Of a DNA stretch of 60,773 nucleotides, positions 26,207 to 39,500 are shown one piece after another; the stretch's first letter is position 1, and each line of letters opens with the position of its first letter. The stretch is from Tubiluchus corallicola. Its lineage: Eukaryota > Priapulida > Priapulimorpha > Priapulimorphida > Tubiluchidae. Location of the stretch: assembly GCA_030141605.1 (NCBI GenBank), contig JAQGDQ010000409.1:1-60773 (forward strand), in the 5' to 3' direction. A model generated the notes under the pieces. It had not been told where the DNA came from, ran no database searches, and saw nothing but the letters and a program-made list of their open reading frames with translations. A program made the position numbers and the translations under genes.

Positions 26207-29200
26207 TCCTACATAGTAACAAGCCTTGTAGTACACTTACATAGTTTGCATTGTTTAGGAATAATTTAATGTAAAACACATTAAAAACAAACATGAACAT
26301 GATGATATTCACTCAAATCGTGATTTTATTTATCCTAGACCTTACTAGACTATAATATGGTGTGCGTGATTGTGTGTGCGTGCGTGCGTGCATGCAGGCG
26401 GTCATGAGTGTGTATTAGAAGAGAGAAAAAATATGGTGTAGTTTTATCATAGTGCACTATGTGTTTGTAGTTTATCTTTTATTTTTGATTTTCTACTTGC
26501 ACTTATAGTTTAGCTTGCATCAGACACATTTGCCCAGAACAGTGTATGTTTTTATATGAACTAACAACGATTGTCTGTCTTTTATTATGATGGTCAATGT
26601 TTTTAAAAAGGCAAAATAAAGATTATACTACTACTACTACTATGTAAACATAATTAATTTAATAACATTTTATTCAATTGCTCACAATCATTGAAGCAGC
26701 AGCATGTGTACGAATATCTGAAGTCTAATAAACGTGTAAGTTCACATCACCACTTAAAAGGGGTTTACAAGTGTAATTTGACTAATTTTACTATTTGCAC
26801 AGTTCTGCGTTTACACCTGGCATTACCTGGGTTTTTCACATCACACCTGACTAGACGCTGGCGCTACGACATTCCCTCTAAGACGTTTCAACTGACAATA
26901 ATGTCACCTAGTCACCTCCGCACAAACGTATACATGTAACTAACATTGCTTTTGTGAAACTGAACGCTTCCCATTGCTCAGTAACTGCATGTGCGCCAGA
27001 AGCTTCTTAAGTAAGAAAGTTCATTAGTTTGTCACCATTTTTATAATAGCAGAATACATAACTAAGTGATTTATAAATCTGTACAACATACAATAATATT
27101 AGAGTGTGCAAAAGTAATTAGTGATTAATGGTGAAAGGGTGGCGCAAGAACTAAGTTATCGAGCTCAGCCACCCTCTCAGAATTGTTACTAACATAATTA
27201 GTTAATGCGCATGTACCAAGTAATTTAAAATTATCAGATTTTGCATTTAAGGCGATTTGTTGATTGAATTATTATACAAATGTTTTAGTTTCTAATAAAA
27301 TAATGTTCAGTCACGAGAAAGAAATATTAAGTTAAACTTTATGTATTTAAGATTATTATTGTGATTAGGACCAAGAACCAAAGAAAGAAACAAAAAAAAT
27401 TCGCTTGCAGTTAGCAAAAGTGGGTAAACATGTATTTTTCATGTGTTTTTAAATGAATCTGTTGATGTTGTTTTTCAATTATTTGCGGATAGATAGCCCG
27501 TTCAGCTGTGGGTGGAGTAGTAATTAATTAATGCGCATGTACAAAGTAATTTAAAATTATCAGATTTAGCATTTAAGGCGATTTGTTGATTGAATTATTA
27601 TACAAATGTGTTAGTTTCTAATAAAATAATGTTCAGTCACGAGAAAGAAATATTAAGTTAAACTTTACGTATTTAAGATTATTATTATGATTAGGACCAA
27701 GAACCAAAGAAAGAAACAAAAAAATTTCGCTTGCAGTTAGCAAAAGTGGGTAAACATGTATTTTTCATGTGTTTTTAAATGAATCTGTTGATGTTGTTTT
27801 TCAATTATTTGTTGACAATCTAGTGAAAATGATTGATTCTTGTGTGCCTAATCAAATTGTAACAATACGCCCACGCGATAAGCCTTGGATGAATAGTCGC
27901 GTTCGAAAGCTTAGAGTACAAAAAGAAAAGGCGCACAGAAATTATAAATTAAACAGGACGAATGCTTCGTGGCAGTCCTATACTACTATTAGAAATAAGT
28001 ACAACAATGCTGTTAAAAAAGCCAAACGTGACTATTCAGACAAACTGAACGAGAAGCTATTGAATCCTGAAACATGCCCTTAAGTCTGGTGGGAAATTAC
28101 TAAAAGTTTTTACAAAAATACGTGTGACTATTTTATTCCTCCCATTATAGATGAAGCTGGTGTTGTCATAAGTGATGCGATTTCCAAGTGCAATGCATTT
28201 AACAATTACTTTGCCCAGCAGTGCCGTTTGCACATTTCAAATGCTTCATTACCCAGATTCGTAACGAAGACTGATACATACATGTCTCACATTACTGTAC
28301 ACGAAGATTTAGTGAAAACACTATTAAATAAGGTCAATACAAGCAAATCTGTAGATCCTGATGGAATAAGCAGCAAAGTACTTGAGCTTTGTGCAGATTC
28401 ATTATCAAGCCCATTAACCCGATTGTTTAACTTCTCATTGCAGTCAGGTCATTTTCCTAGCTTGTGGAAAGTTGCAAATGTCTGCCCCATACACAAAGGC
28501 GGAGATAGACAGCTTGTTTCGAACTACAGACCCGTGCGCTACTTTCATGTATGTCCAAGATTCTAGAACGCGTTGTCTTTAATCAGATGTATAACTACTT
28601 TGCTATTGATAATAACTTTTTGACGGAAAAGAACTCGGGGTTCAAATCAAACGATAGCACCATCAACCAGCTAGTTTCAATCGTTCACAATTTGTATACA
28701 AGTTTAGACGACGGTGCTGAAATCTGTAGCGTTTTTCTGGACATCAGTAAAGCTTTTGAGAAGGTGTGGCATGTAGGCTTGATATTCAAATTAAAGCGGT
28801 ATGGAGTAACTGGCCAACTTCTGTCTTGGCTATCATCTTACCTTCGAAACCGAACACAAAAAGTAACGCTAAACGGTAATACATCTGATGCGAAGTCACT
28901 TTTATCTGGCGTCCCCCAAGGTTCTATCTTAGGTCCCCTTCTATTTTTAGTATATGTTAATGATATAACAGAAGACATTCAATCTGATATTCGCCTTTTT
29001 GCAGACGATACGGTCTTAATGCATTCGTTTAAGGATGACCCATATACATCAGCAAATCGTTTAAAGGCAGATCTCAGAATAATTGAAAACTAAGCCAAAC
29101 GTTGGTTGGTTAAATTTAATCCTAATAAGACCGAAGTCATGCTTTTCTCCTGTAAATCGTAAATATTCCTCAATATCCTACTCTGTATTTATCTAATACT

Positions 29201-32200
29201 CCACTGAAAACTGTAAATGTTCACAAACACTTAGGTATTCATCTTACATCTGACCTGAACTGGAACTACCACGTCTCAAAAATGGTAGACAAAGCAAATC
29301 TAAAGCTAAACAACTTTCGACGCGTGTCAGGTCTCCCTGCCATCGAATATGGTAACGTAGTATGGTCAGGATGCAGTGAAAACAGTATACGTTTGTTAGA
29401 AAATATTCAGCTAACTGCTGCTAGAATCTGTTCTGGCGCTATGTTTCGATCTTCCCCTGCAAGTATCTTGTCTGACAGCGGCTTCACTAAATTAGTGACA
29501 CGCTTCCATTATCATCGCCTATGTCTTTTTTTCAAAACAATCAATGACTTAGTGCCCCACTATTTAAGTGCAATTCTGCCGCCAAAGGTAAACGAAGTTA
29601 CCCCCTATTATATACGCAGTGGTACTAAATACAGAAATTTTAATAGCCGTTCTGTTAGCTGTGAAAAATCGTTTTTCATATCGACCATTAACATGTGGAA
29701 CAACTTACCACAGAACATTCGTGAAATTACATCCATTTCACAATTCAAACAAGAGCTCAAATCTCATTTAAGTTTTTCGTTGCGTAAGAAACATTTTTCA
29801 TTTGGTAAACCTCCAATTTCAGTGCATCATACGCGCATGAGAATCGGATTTTCTCAGCTAAACTATGACCTTTTCTCTAAAGGCTGTAAAGATAATAACG
29901 GTCATCCAATATTGCCGAATTGTAACTGTGGATTTCGATTTGAGTCTGTTGAACACGTTTTGTTGCACTGCCCATTGCATCAACTAGCTAGGGTAGTTAT
30001 GTTTGATAAATTAAATGCAATACTTCTGCCCGAAAACCTTAATATAGCTGTCTCAGGAAATAATGATCTGTTGAAGTTGTAATTATTCCTGTAAAGATGA
30101 ATTTAACTATGTTACTAACTGCAAAATATTCCAATGTATACATGACTTTATATTATGTACTAAACGCTTCCAGTAGTTTCTATCTGATATAAAATGCATC
30201 ATTCTTAAATAATCGTACATTAATATTTACTAACCGTCATTTTTTACTAATGTCTAATGTATCACTGTAGTAAAACTTTACTATACTAAAGTATACTAAA
30301 AACTAAGTATAGTCTATTCTTACTGTAAATGTTCTTGTAAATAGTGTATAAAGTCTATTGTGGTGAGGATCTTAAATCATGTTGTACAAACTGTCTGATT
30401 CAATCCTAAACAAATTATGTTTAAACTAGACATGTATGCCCAGTCATGAAGAAGATTGAAAGCAAACGTACCTTGAAATTCTTTAGGAGAAGCATTGCTG
30501 ATCACATAAATATTAAAGATATACAAAAGGTGTAGCATAACATAATGTTAAGAGTAAGGTTAATCTTAATAAATATGTGTAGCAAATGAGTACACACACT
30601 CACCTAGGGAACAGGCGTGTAAATAAGTTAGAGGGTATTATAAACCCTCTATATAACCCTGTTATATTGAGTCTCGTAGATTTACTCTACAAATCCATGC
30701 AACAATAATGATCAATTCAATTATTTCGGTAATTAACACCATATAAAATACAAATACAGTACTAAAATGAAATAAAATACAATGAAATAAAAATTACAAG
30801 AGTAAATACACATACAGGGTTAGTAAATTAAAAGCTAAATAAATCTTAAAGACTAATTGTGTAATAATTCGTTCCATTTCACAAAAAAGCAAGATTTGAC
30901 AAGTCTATGTGAGTTCATCATAGCAGTTATAATACTATTGCCTGTGTACAGTAGTAACCTATTTTGAACGCTATGACATGATCTGCTGCGAATATGACCA
31001 AAATGTGGTAGAGATAGGTTTACATACATGCCAGAAGCTCTGCAATCGTACTTTAAGCGAAACAGTTTTCTGATACCACTGAAAGAAAATCAAAGATAAA
31101 AAATCTAGTCAATAAAAAACGGCCCACTAGAGACCGCCACTCGCACGTCACTGACGTCACTCATAGCCACCTGATCCGAATTTTTGAAATTCACAACTAA
31201 ATTTACTGTAGCCGAGGTATTATGAATTTTGCTGTTGTGACATTTATCCAGTGATCTCACTGTAATGCACAAGAATACATGAAACGCAAAGGTCATCATG
31301 ACAGTCAAAGGTCACTAAAATGTCATTGTAAACAACATGCACAAAAACTGTTCAACAAACCGGCCTTTCTGATTTCAAGCAATGGTTTCAAAACTACGAT
31401 GCGTAGCAGACGTTACAAAACGCTTCAAGGAAGACAGGATGAGTTTTTATACAGTACCCCATTTTCATGTCCGAAAAAAGTATACACTTCAACACAATTA
31501 ATACTGTAAAAGCGTTTCTGATAATTGAATAATCGATCAAAATCTTAATTAACAGCGGGCGAGCCCAACTACTGATGACATCACAAACTAACATAATTTT
31601 CAACACTAAATATATTTCACGAACGTATTTGCGAAAGCGAAAATTGAAGTACACTGTAAGATATTCAGTGTGTTGTACTAAATTTACTAGGCAAATTTTA
31701 GGATAAAAATTCAGATTTCAAATTTACCGCTGTGCTCAGGCAAGCGCTGTCGAACGTGTGCAGTTGATCACAAACTAACACATCTTAATTGAGAGTGAAG
31801 AACTAGTGGCGCAAACGCGAAATTGTGTTTGTGTGGTAATAATTCTTTCACGTGAGTCATTTTTTGAAAAAATAGTATGTTTCCTTTTAATATTTTAAAA
31901 AATAGGGTGTTTTGAGCTACAGTTTAAGATTGGGACCGGGTTTCCTGGTCATGAGGTTAACTTTAAAATTCACCATCCTTGCTTCATTTTAATAAGAATC
32001 AATGTTTAGCAAATTATTAGGGGTGTATCTCAACCCTGTAGATAATAAAGTAGCAAACAGCACGATGCGAGATCCTATTAACAGGCCTATCTAAATTCCA
32101 GCGAACTGTTTAATGTGATGCAAATAGCTGCAAATTTTGCCCGATTTTCATTGATTAACTGCCCCGCGAGACGGCGTGACAGACGACTGCCAATTAATCA

Positions 32201-35200
32201 GATATTCAGCGCGTTTATGATGAACAACTCTGCTCTACTTTGAACCGTGGGCTTTGAAATTGTGAAAGCTTTGCCGTGTGATATAAAAGAGCGCACGCCC
32301 GCAGGCAATAGTTCAATTTCCGAGAAATGAGAAGACTTGTAAGAGGATCGTTCAATCCTGTTGTGCTTAGCACACGTGGCATTGCAGACGTAAATTACCC
32401 AGCAATCCGAGCACACAATAATTTACTTTCTCCTCCCTCTTTCGCTCCCTCTCCTCTCTCTATCTATCTCTATCTCTCTCCTTTCCCTCTTTCTCTTTCC
32501 TCTCCCTCTTTCTCTCTCTTCTCTTTCTGTCTCTCCCTCCCTCTCCCGCTCCCTCCCCATCCCCAGACCCAGATATCTGCCACACACAAAGTATTATACA
32601 GAGTTAGAATTACCGAATAATGCTGTACCAGTCGTACAAAAGTACTCTATAATTCGTTCGAATTGTTTAATTATTAATAAACACGTCTGGTACTTAATAA
32701 CTTCGGCAATGAACTCAGGTCGATGCACACCATCTGACTACACAACAGTACCCTATAAGGAGATATTGACACAAGTACTTAAATTTCGAAATTCCTCTTC
32801 TGTTGTTACACTTACGGTTGCAAAAATGCCGTACGTAAAATTCTGGCTTCACGTATTTGACACATTACGCACTTTTCATCTAAGTCAAAACAGTTATTCT
32901 ACAAGCACCGACGGTGAAACTAAGCACAACCACATGCCACCATGCTTGCAAATGTAGTATTCGAAATGTGTCACATTTGGAGTAGGTACTTTGTGGAAAA
33001 TGTAAATTAATGTTCTTTAGCTTTTCTGAATTTAACCCCTCAACTAGAGCCTCTAATATTCGTGGGAACATTGAGAAATTTCTCTGCCATCTCAGGCTTT
33101 ATCTAAACAATATACAGTATGCATTACTACTCAATCAAGCAGCTAACACACATATATAGGCTTTATTAGCGCGCAGTCCCCGCACAATTTTCACAGTTTT
33201 AAATGTCACGCTATACAGCTAAACCAAACCAGTCAATAAAGAGACCAAACGTCTTGAGTAGAGCTGGAAAAAAACCTGGCCATTTACACGCGAGAAAAAA
33301 ATAATCGCAAAGTGCCCTAATGCGATTTTCACCATTCAGCCAGTAACGGCATTTTCAACTGTTTTTGCGCCCGTCTAAGCGAATGAATCTTTCTAAATAA
33401 GAAAATTTTCACGGAAATTTGTACGTGCTTGCCAACAAAGGTTTATTGGAAATACCGGTAACTGCCAATCGTTTTACTGGGTTTTTTGTTCAAGTGAAGT
33501 GCTGGAAAATTCTGTTAATGGCCGCGCACCCGAAATCAAATACGGCAGTTTAGAACAAGAATATTTGAAGTGTTATTTATACAGGGCGTTTCAGAAGTTC
33601 CTCACTAATTTAATTTTCAATTTTCTTTTTCGCTAGTCGACCAACGACGCCCGTCTTGTGGTAAACTCTTACTCAATGCTCAAGAAATTTCTTGCGTCTA
33701 CATTCAGTGTTTAGCATCACTTTCTCCTGCTGTCACGACCATTCTTAGAGCAGAAGTCATTTTTGTTGGACACACAGTGATTCTACATGTTTTTACACTT
33801 CTGTTCAGAAGTCGGCATGGGAGCTGACAAAATGGTCACTTCAGGGCCAGCGCTATCACTAGGCAGCACCGTTAGGTGCAACAGCTTCACATCATATAAA
33901 CTGTTTATAAATTGTGGTGTTTCACAGAGATCGAAAATTGGACCGCTTTTATACTTAATTTACATTAATGACATACAGAATACTGTTTAAAATTGTGGTG
34001 TTCCACAAGGATCGATGTTAGGGCCGCTTTCACTCTTAATTTAATTTAATGATATACAAAATCTTGTAGCTGCCCCAACATGCCCAATTTGCTGACGATA
34101 CCACACTTTAATAACTTCAGTATGAACAGCATAAATATGACAGTTTAACTGATATCTCAAACTGGTTTAAAGCCAACAAATCATTAAATCCTAGTAAAAC
34201 CAAATACATATTATTCAGTTTTAGGAAGAAAAGAATTCCTCCAAATTTCAATCTTTACATCGATACGAGGAGGCACTTCTACTAAATTCTTAGGCATAAT
34301 TTTACATGAACACCTTGACTGGAATCTCCACTGGAATAATCAATCTTAAAAGTGCTAAAAGTATTGGAATCATGTCTCACATAAACTGTTTATCTTCACT
34401 TTGCCTACTACCATGCTTTAGTCTATCCATATTTAAAGTAAAACCGGACCCAATCGTAAACTGTAGGTTTACTCTTTAAAATATTGAAAGGGAACATACG
34501 TTCGCGTCACTAGTTCTTCGCTGTTTGCTAGTTACATGGGCACTAGCGACTGCATTTTGGAAACGCATTACACAAAAAACAGCTGCTGTGCCTCTCAGTT
34601 CCGATGTGCTAGTTTGTGACGAACTGCTCACGTTCTAAAGCTCATGCATGAGCACAGCGGTAAATTTGAATCTTTATCTTAAAACTTGCCTAGTGTTAAT
34701 GCAACACACTGAACGTGTTACAGTAGCACTGTACTTGCTATTTACGCTTTCGCAAACACGGGCAACATGCTGGTGGAGTATTTTTGCTGTTGAAAATTAT
34801 GTTAGTTTGTGATGTCATCAATACTTGGGCTCGCCTGCCGTTAATTAAGATTTTAAACTATTATTTAATTATCGGAAACACTTTTACAGCATTGATCGTG
34901 TTAAAATGTATACTTTTTATCAGACTTGAAAATGGGGTAGTATAAGAAAGATCATCCTGTCTTCCTCCACTTGCGTTATATATAAACTGTACTAAATACA
35001 TCCCGTTGCATTTTGGACTCCCTTCTCTGACTGAAATTCCTCCCCTGGCAAAAATTCCTCCTCTTAAATTTTAAATTGCTCCTCGGGTGGCCAAGTGCCT
35101 CCATTTGAGAAACAGTTTACTTCTTAATACACCACAAACTTACTACTGTAAGTGAAACATATGAAGTCTCTATGGATCAACATTTTGTTTTGGCAGAGGA

Positions 35201-36538
35201 AGCTTGATAATGATACAGTATACGAGGTAGATATTTCACTCAATGTTGGAAAGGAATGAACTCAAAAGTCGCCACCTAAAATTAGCGAGACAACAAACTT
35301 CCCTATGTTCATCAGACAACATTCCATCAACTGTGTTTATACAGTATCACTAACAGTAACATTTGGCAGCAAGGTTAAAACATTGTCAAACACAGCTAGA
35401 TTACAAGGCCAGCTTGGTTTCCTAAACATGTTTAAGAAGCTTTCTAAATGCGTTACGTCACGTTTTCTAAGTTCGGTAAATAAAATCTGTCTCGTAATTG
35501 GATCGATACGGCAGCTTCTGCAGCCTGAGCACCATAATTGCGATTTGTTTCTTTGACAAGTGATTACAGTAAAGCAGCATCGAACTGAATAAGGAGTGTT
35601 TAGAATTTCTAACATCTAATTCAATGCGTTAATGATTTACGACATGCTTTTGAATAATTTACGCGGATTAGTTTACAATTAGAGCAGTCAGTGCTTCTGT
35701 TATTTCCTTGAAACTAAGGAGCTATAGATTTTGTCGTAATTGATTGATAAGGTTTCAGAGAACGCTGAAACGCTGGAATTAGCTGCCTGACTGCATGCTG
35801 AGCAGGATAACTGATAGATAGAATAACTGAAACTTATCCAAGAGCAATGTCTTTTACAAAGAATTACAAACAGAAATTACAAACAAAAAAGGACAATAAA
35901 AAAGACAAATGTAATAAAATTATACAAAGAAGATAAGTCAAAAGTGAAAAAATTGGTAAAAACTAAATAGATAAAAATACTAACTACGTAAAAACGGTAA
36001 ATGGTAAACAGGTAAAAATAATAACTACGTAAACATGCTAAAAAGTAAACAAGTCCTTGGGAAGCATTTACGTTACGATATGTGAAATTCTTTGGCTAGG
36101 ACTACACTACCTGGTACTTCGCAGAGACATAGTTCTTGTACAATACTTAGTAGGCATGGCTATCATAGCGGCGTCCAGCTTTTTACTTCTGGCACAAGTA
36201 GAGTACATTTTTAAAAAATTTGGACGAAGTGGCAGAACTGTAATGCAAAGACTGGAGAAGATGGGACTAGAATTCATGAGTTTGCATCACTAAAGGCTTG
36301 TAACATAACCAATGGAAAGCTCACCAAAATACAAGGTCATGCTAGCTGGGGAAAAGGTAAAGGTCATTCGAAGGTCAAGGTCACATGGCGAGGAAAACAA
36401 CAAAACTCACAATAACGCGCAACTGCGATTTATATGAACTAATTAATGTTTCATGCGAGAAAAGTCTTGAAAAACTGTTAATTTGTGCTCACACACACAT
36501 ACGTATATAAATATATATACATGTGTGCGTGAGCTAAA

Positions 36539-36578
<40 letters not shown>

Positions 36579-39500
36579 GAAGTAAGGGAGGGGCGCATGT
36601 AAAAAGTCTGTCATTTTTAATACTTTGTAAATAGTGTAATCTAAATAGTTCCAGTGAATAAATTCTATTATCATGGACCTTAATTATTATAAATAATTTC
36701 TAAAACGTTTTATAAGCAAGTTTCTGGAATATGCATTAAGGATATAATTATAATTCACCGTATTGTATATATACTCTTATATCATGGTACAGTGCAGAAA
36801 TATTGGCCTGCAAATAGAAGCCTTGCGTGTATATATTGTGCAAATAAAGATTTGTCATCATCATCATCATCATCATCATCAACAACATTTGCTGTGCTAG
36901 GATGTTGTGACCTATATTTCGTTAAGCGACCATTCATCAATGAATGATGGAAATTTACCATTGCCCTTTCACCAATGTCATCTATCAAGCAACAACAACA
37001 CTAAAAATAAAAGAACATGACAGTCATCAGTCGTTATTTATATACAAATTTTATCGTGGTTTACTTCCTCCTGCATTTCAATGATATTTCCAACCAATAG
37101 GCGAAATTCGTAATTATAATGATATGCAGGTAATAACTAGTGCATGCTGCCCCACAGAACTAATGTGTTTAGGAAAACAACAACCTTTAACGCTATAATG
37201 CTGTGGAATGAAACACCTTTCAATATTAAAGAATTAAATCAATATTAGTTTAAAAAAGTTATAAAATAGAATCTATTATCAAAATATTCGTGATCTAGTA
37301 AAAACGTTTATCAAGTATAACTGTTATTTCTACAGTATATTTGTTCAAAGATTGTTATTTGATGCTTATTATTTTTTAAAACAATTGTTGATGCATAAGA
37401 TACCAGTCCAAACCCAGTATGTAATGAATTATTCAAACTTCATAAATCACTGTGTAATAATTGTTCTGGGGGACGACTAGATAGCTTGCTCCTTCATCTC
37501 CCTCACAATGTAATCTAATTTATATTTAAAGTGAGAACATTTTTGTATGTATTTTATTGTTATGCATTGCGAAATAAACATTCTTATCTTACCTTACCTT
37601 ACCTTACCTCATCTTATCTAATATTATCCTTGAAACATTTACCAAATCATTAATTGTATATTAATAATCAACACAAATAACTTGGCAAACGTTTTGAATG
37701 TGAGACGAAACACTAAAGCATCACATTCAATTGTCCATGGCCTCATTATTTTGTGCTCAGTTAGTTTCGTTTCTTTTTTCCAAGTCGATTGGTCTGAATA
37801 GTGACTACACCCGTTGCTCAACAGAGTCAGTAGCTTTATCAGCCCTAGGCGCAAGCGGCAAATCTAAAGTGAACGTTGAACAAGCTTCAATCTAAAGTGA
37901 ACACTCAACAAGCTTCATCGAGTTTTCATCGACTCAGCGTCGGTTTTTCCTACAATCACTAAAAGTCAGGTACAGAGCAGCTCTCCATTACAGAACTCAC
38001 ACAGATTACTTTAAAAATCGATGCCCAAATTTGTGTTAGGAAGGCCTGTGCAAATATCAGCTAAATAAACGCGGACGATAAAATTACATTCAGTATTCCC
38101 TCGCTTAGCTAAACCAATCTGCATGTTATAGGATTATTGATTTTTCTGGACGGACCCTTGTAATATTGTTTGGTTAAAGGATTAGAAAAGGGGTACCTAA
38201 AGTAGGTTTCAGAAAAAACCGACTTAAGAAATTTTATTACTTTATAACAATTAGCATATATCATACTCGCGTTTAAAGGATTTTTTGTTTGTTTTCATTT
38301 TAAATCCCCCGCAATACTGTTCGAACGCGCCATTACATGACGTCAATTATGCAAACGTAAATCAAACGTCCCAACTACGTCCCAAAAAACTTTCCATGCA
38401 AAATTATATTACTTAGCATTGCGTTTACCTGCTTGAAAGACTTACGTCACTAGAAAAGAAAATTATCAGTTATTTAAAATGCTTTCACCGATTGGTAAAA
38501 TGTCGATGACTCACCTCCAGGGTGCACCACTCACTAACCAAAAACGTATTTTTAATCTTATTGACAAGATACAGTAATTTTAAATTTTACTTAGCTAGTG
38601 AAGTGTGCGCTACGAATGATCTGATTATTTTTTAAAACTTTACTCAGTGTTGTCTAAACTTGTTTCAAATGACTTGTTCCAAATCGTCAAAATGGCTGCC
38701 TATGTAAGTGGTATAAAATTTCAAGACGAATTTTTTAAGCTTTACGTAAGTTGAGGATTTCCTGTGCTTTAAGTTTGTTTGTTAAAGTTAGATCTGACTG
38801 GAACGAGGCCAAAATGCAACTTTGGTGACCTGATACTGTGGAGATGAAGTCGAACATGTGTCTAAGTTGTTTTGTGGTCAGTGCAAGATTTCATGTTTTG
38901 CTGGTTGAAAAACATGTCTATGGCCTATTGAGATAGCAAGCAATTCAAGCAAATTGAGGTAAGTGCTCGGCTCTGTGGTTCAAATTTAGCAAAATAAGGA
39001 ATGAAAATGTATGAGTTGGGAACAGATTTTCACAGAGAAAAAAGTAAAAATGTTTAACAAACTTAAACGAAACAATCATGCAAAACTTAACAGGTCTGTT
39101 GAGAAAAATTAATTATTATTTATTAATCAAAAAAGATTATTTAATTATCTATTATAACATTAGTTCAAAAACTTGTGTAAACTGGTATAAAATTTCAAGA
39201 CGAATTTTTATGCTTTATGTAAGTGGAGGGTTTTCTTGTGCTTTAAAGGAAAATGCAAGCCTTCTGGGTTGCATTTCCTTAAACAAGTTAAGATTGTTTC
39301 ATTGTTCAGGAAAAATGTTACAATGATTTAGTAATAAAAGACGTTTATATGATAAGCGCCTTGTGTAATTAGCAAAATCACTTTAAAGTTGAGATCATTT
39401 CAGGCTTAAGCGCTCACACTTTGAACGCCCATTCTTCCACCAATGACGTCATTCATCGGCTGAAGAAAAGCAGCACACTGTCAATATGTCAGTCTAATAT

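Noticed and set aside
35305-35615. Overlapping 83- and 92-codon frames
   Set aside because: No similarity recognised and mutual antisense overlap.
36057-36293. 78-codon plus frame, hydrophobic then basic
   Set aside because: No recognised domain, no splice context, no neighbours; kept only as an unproven note in the gap entry.
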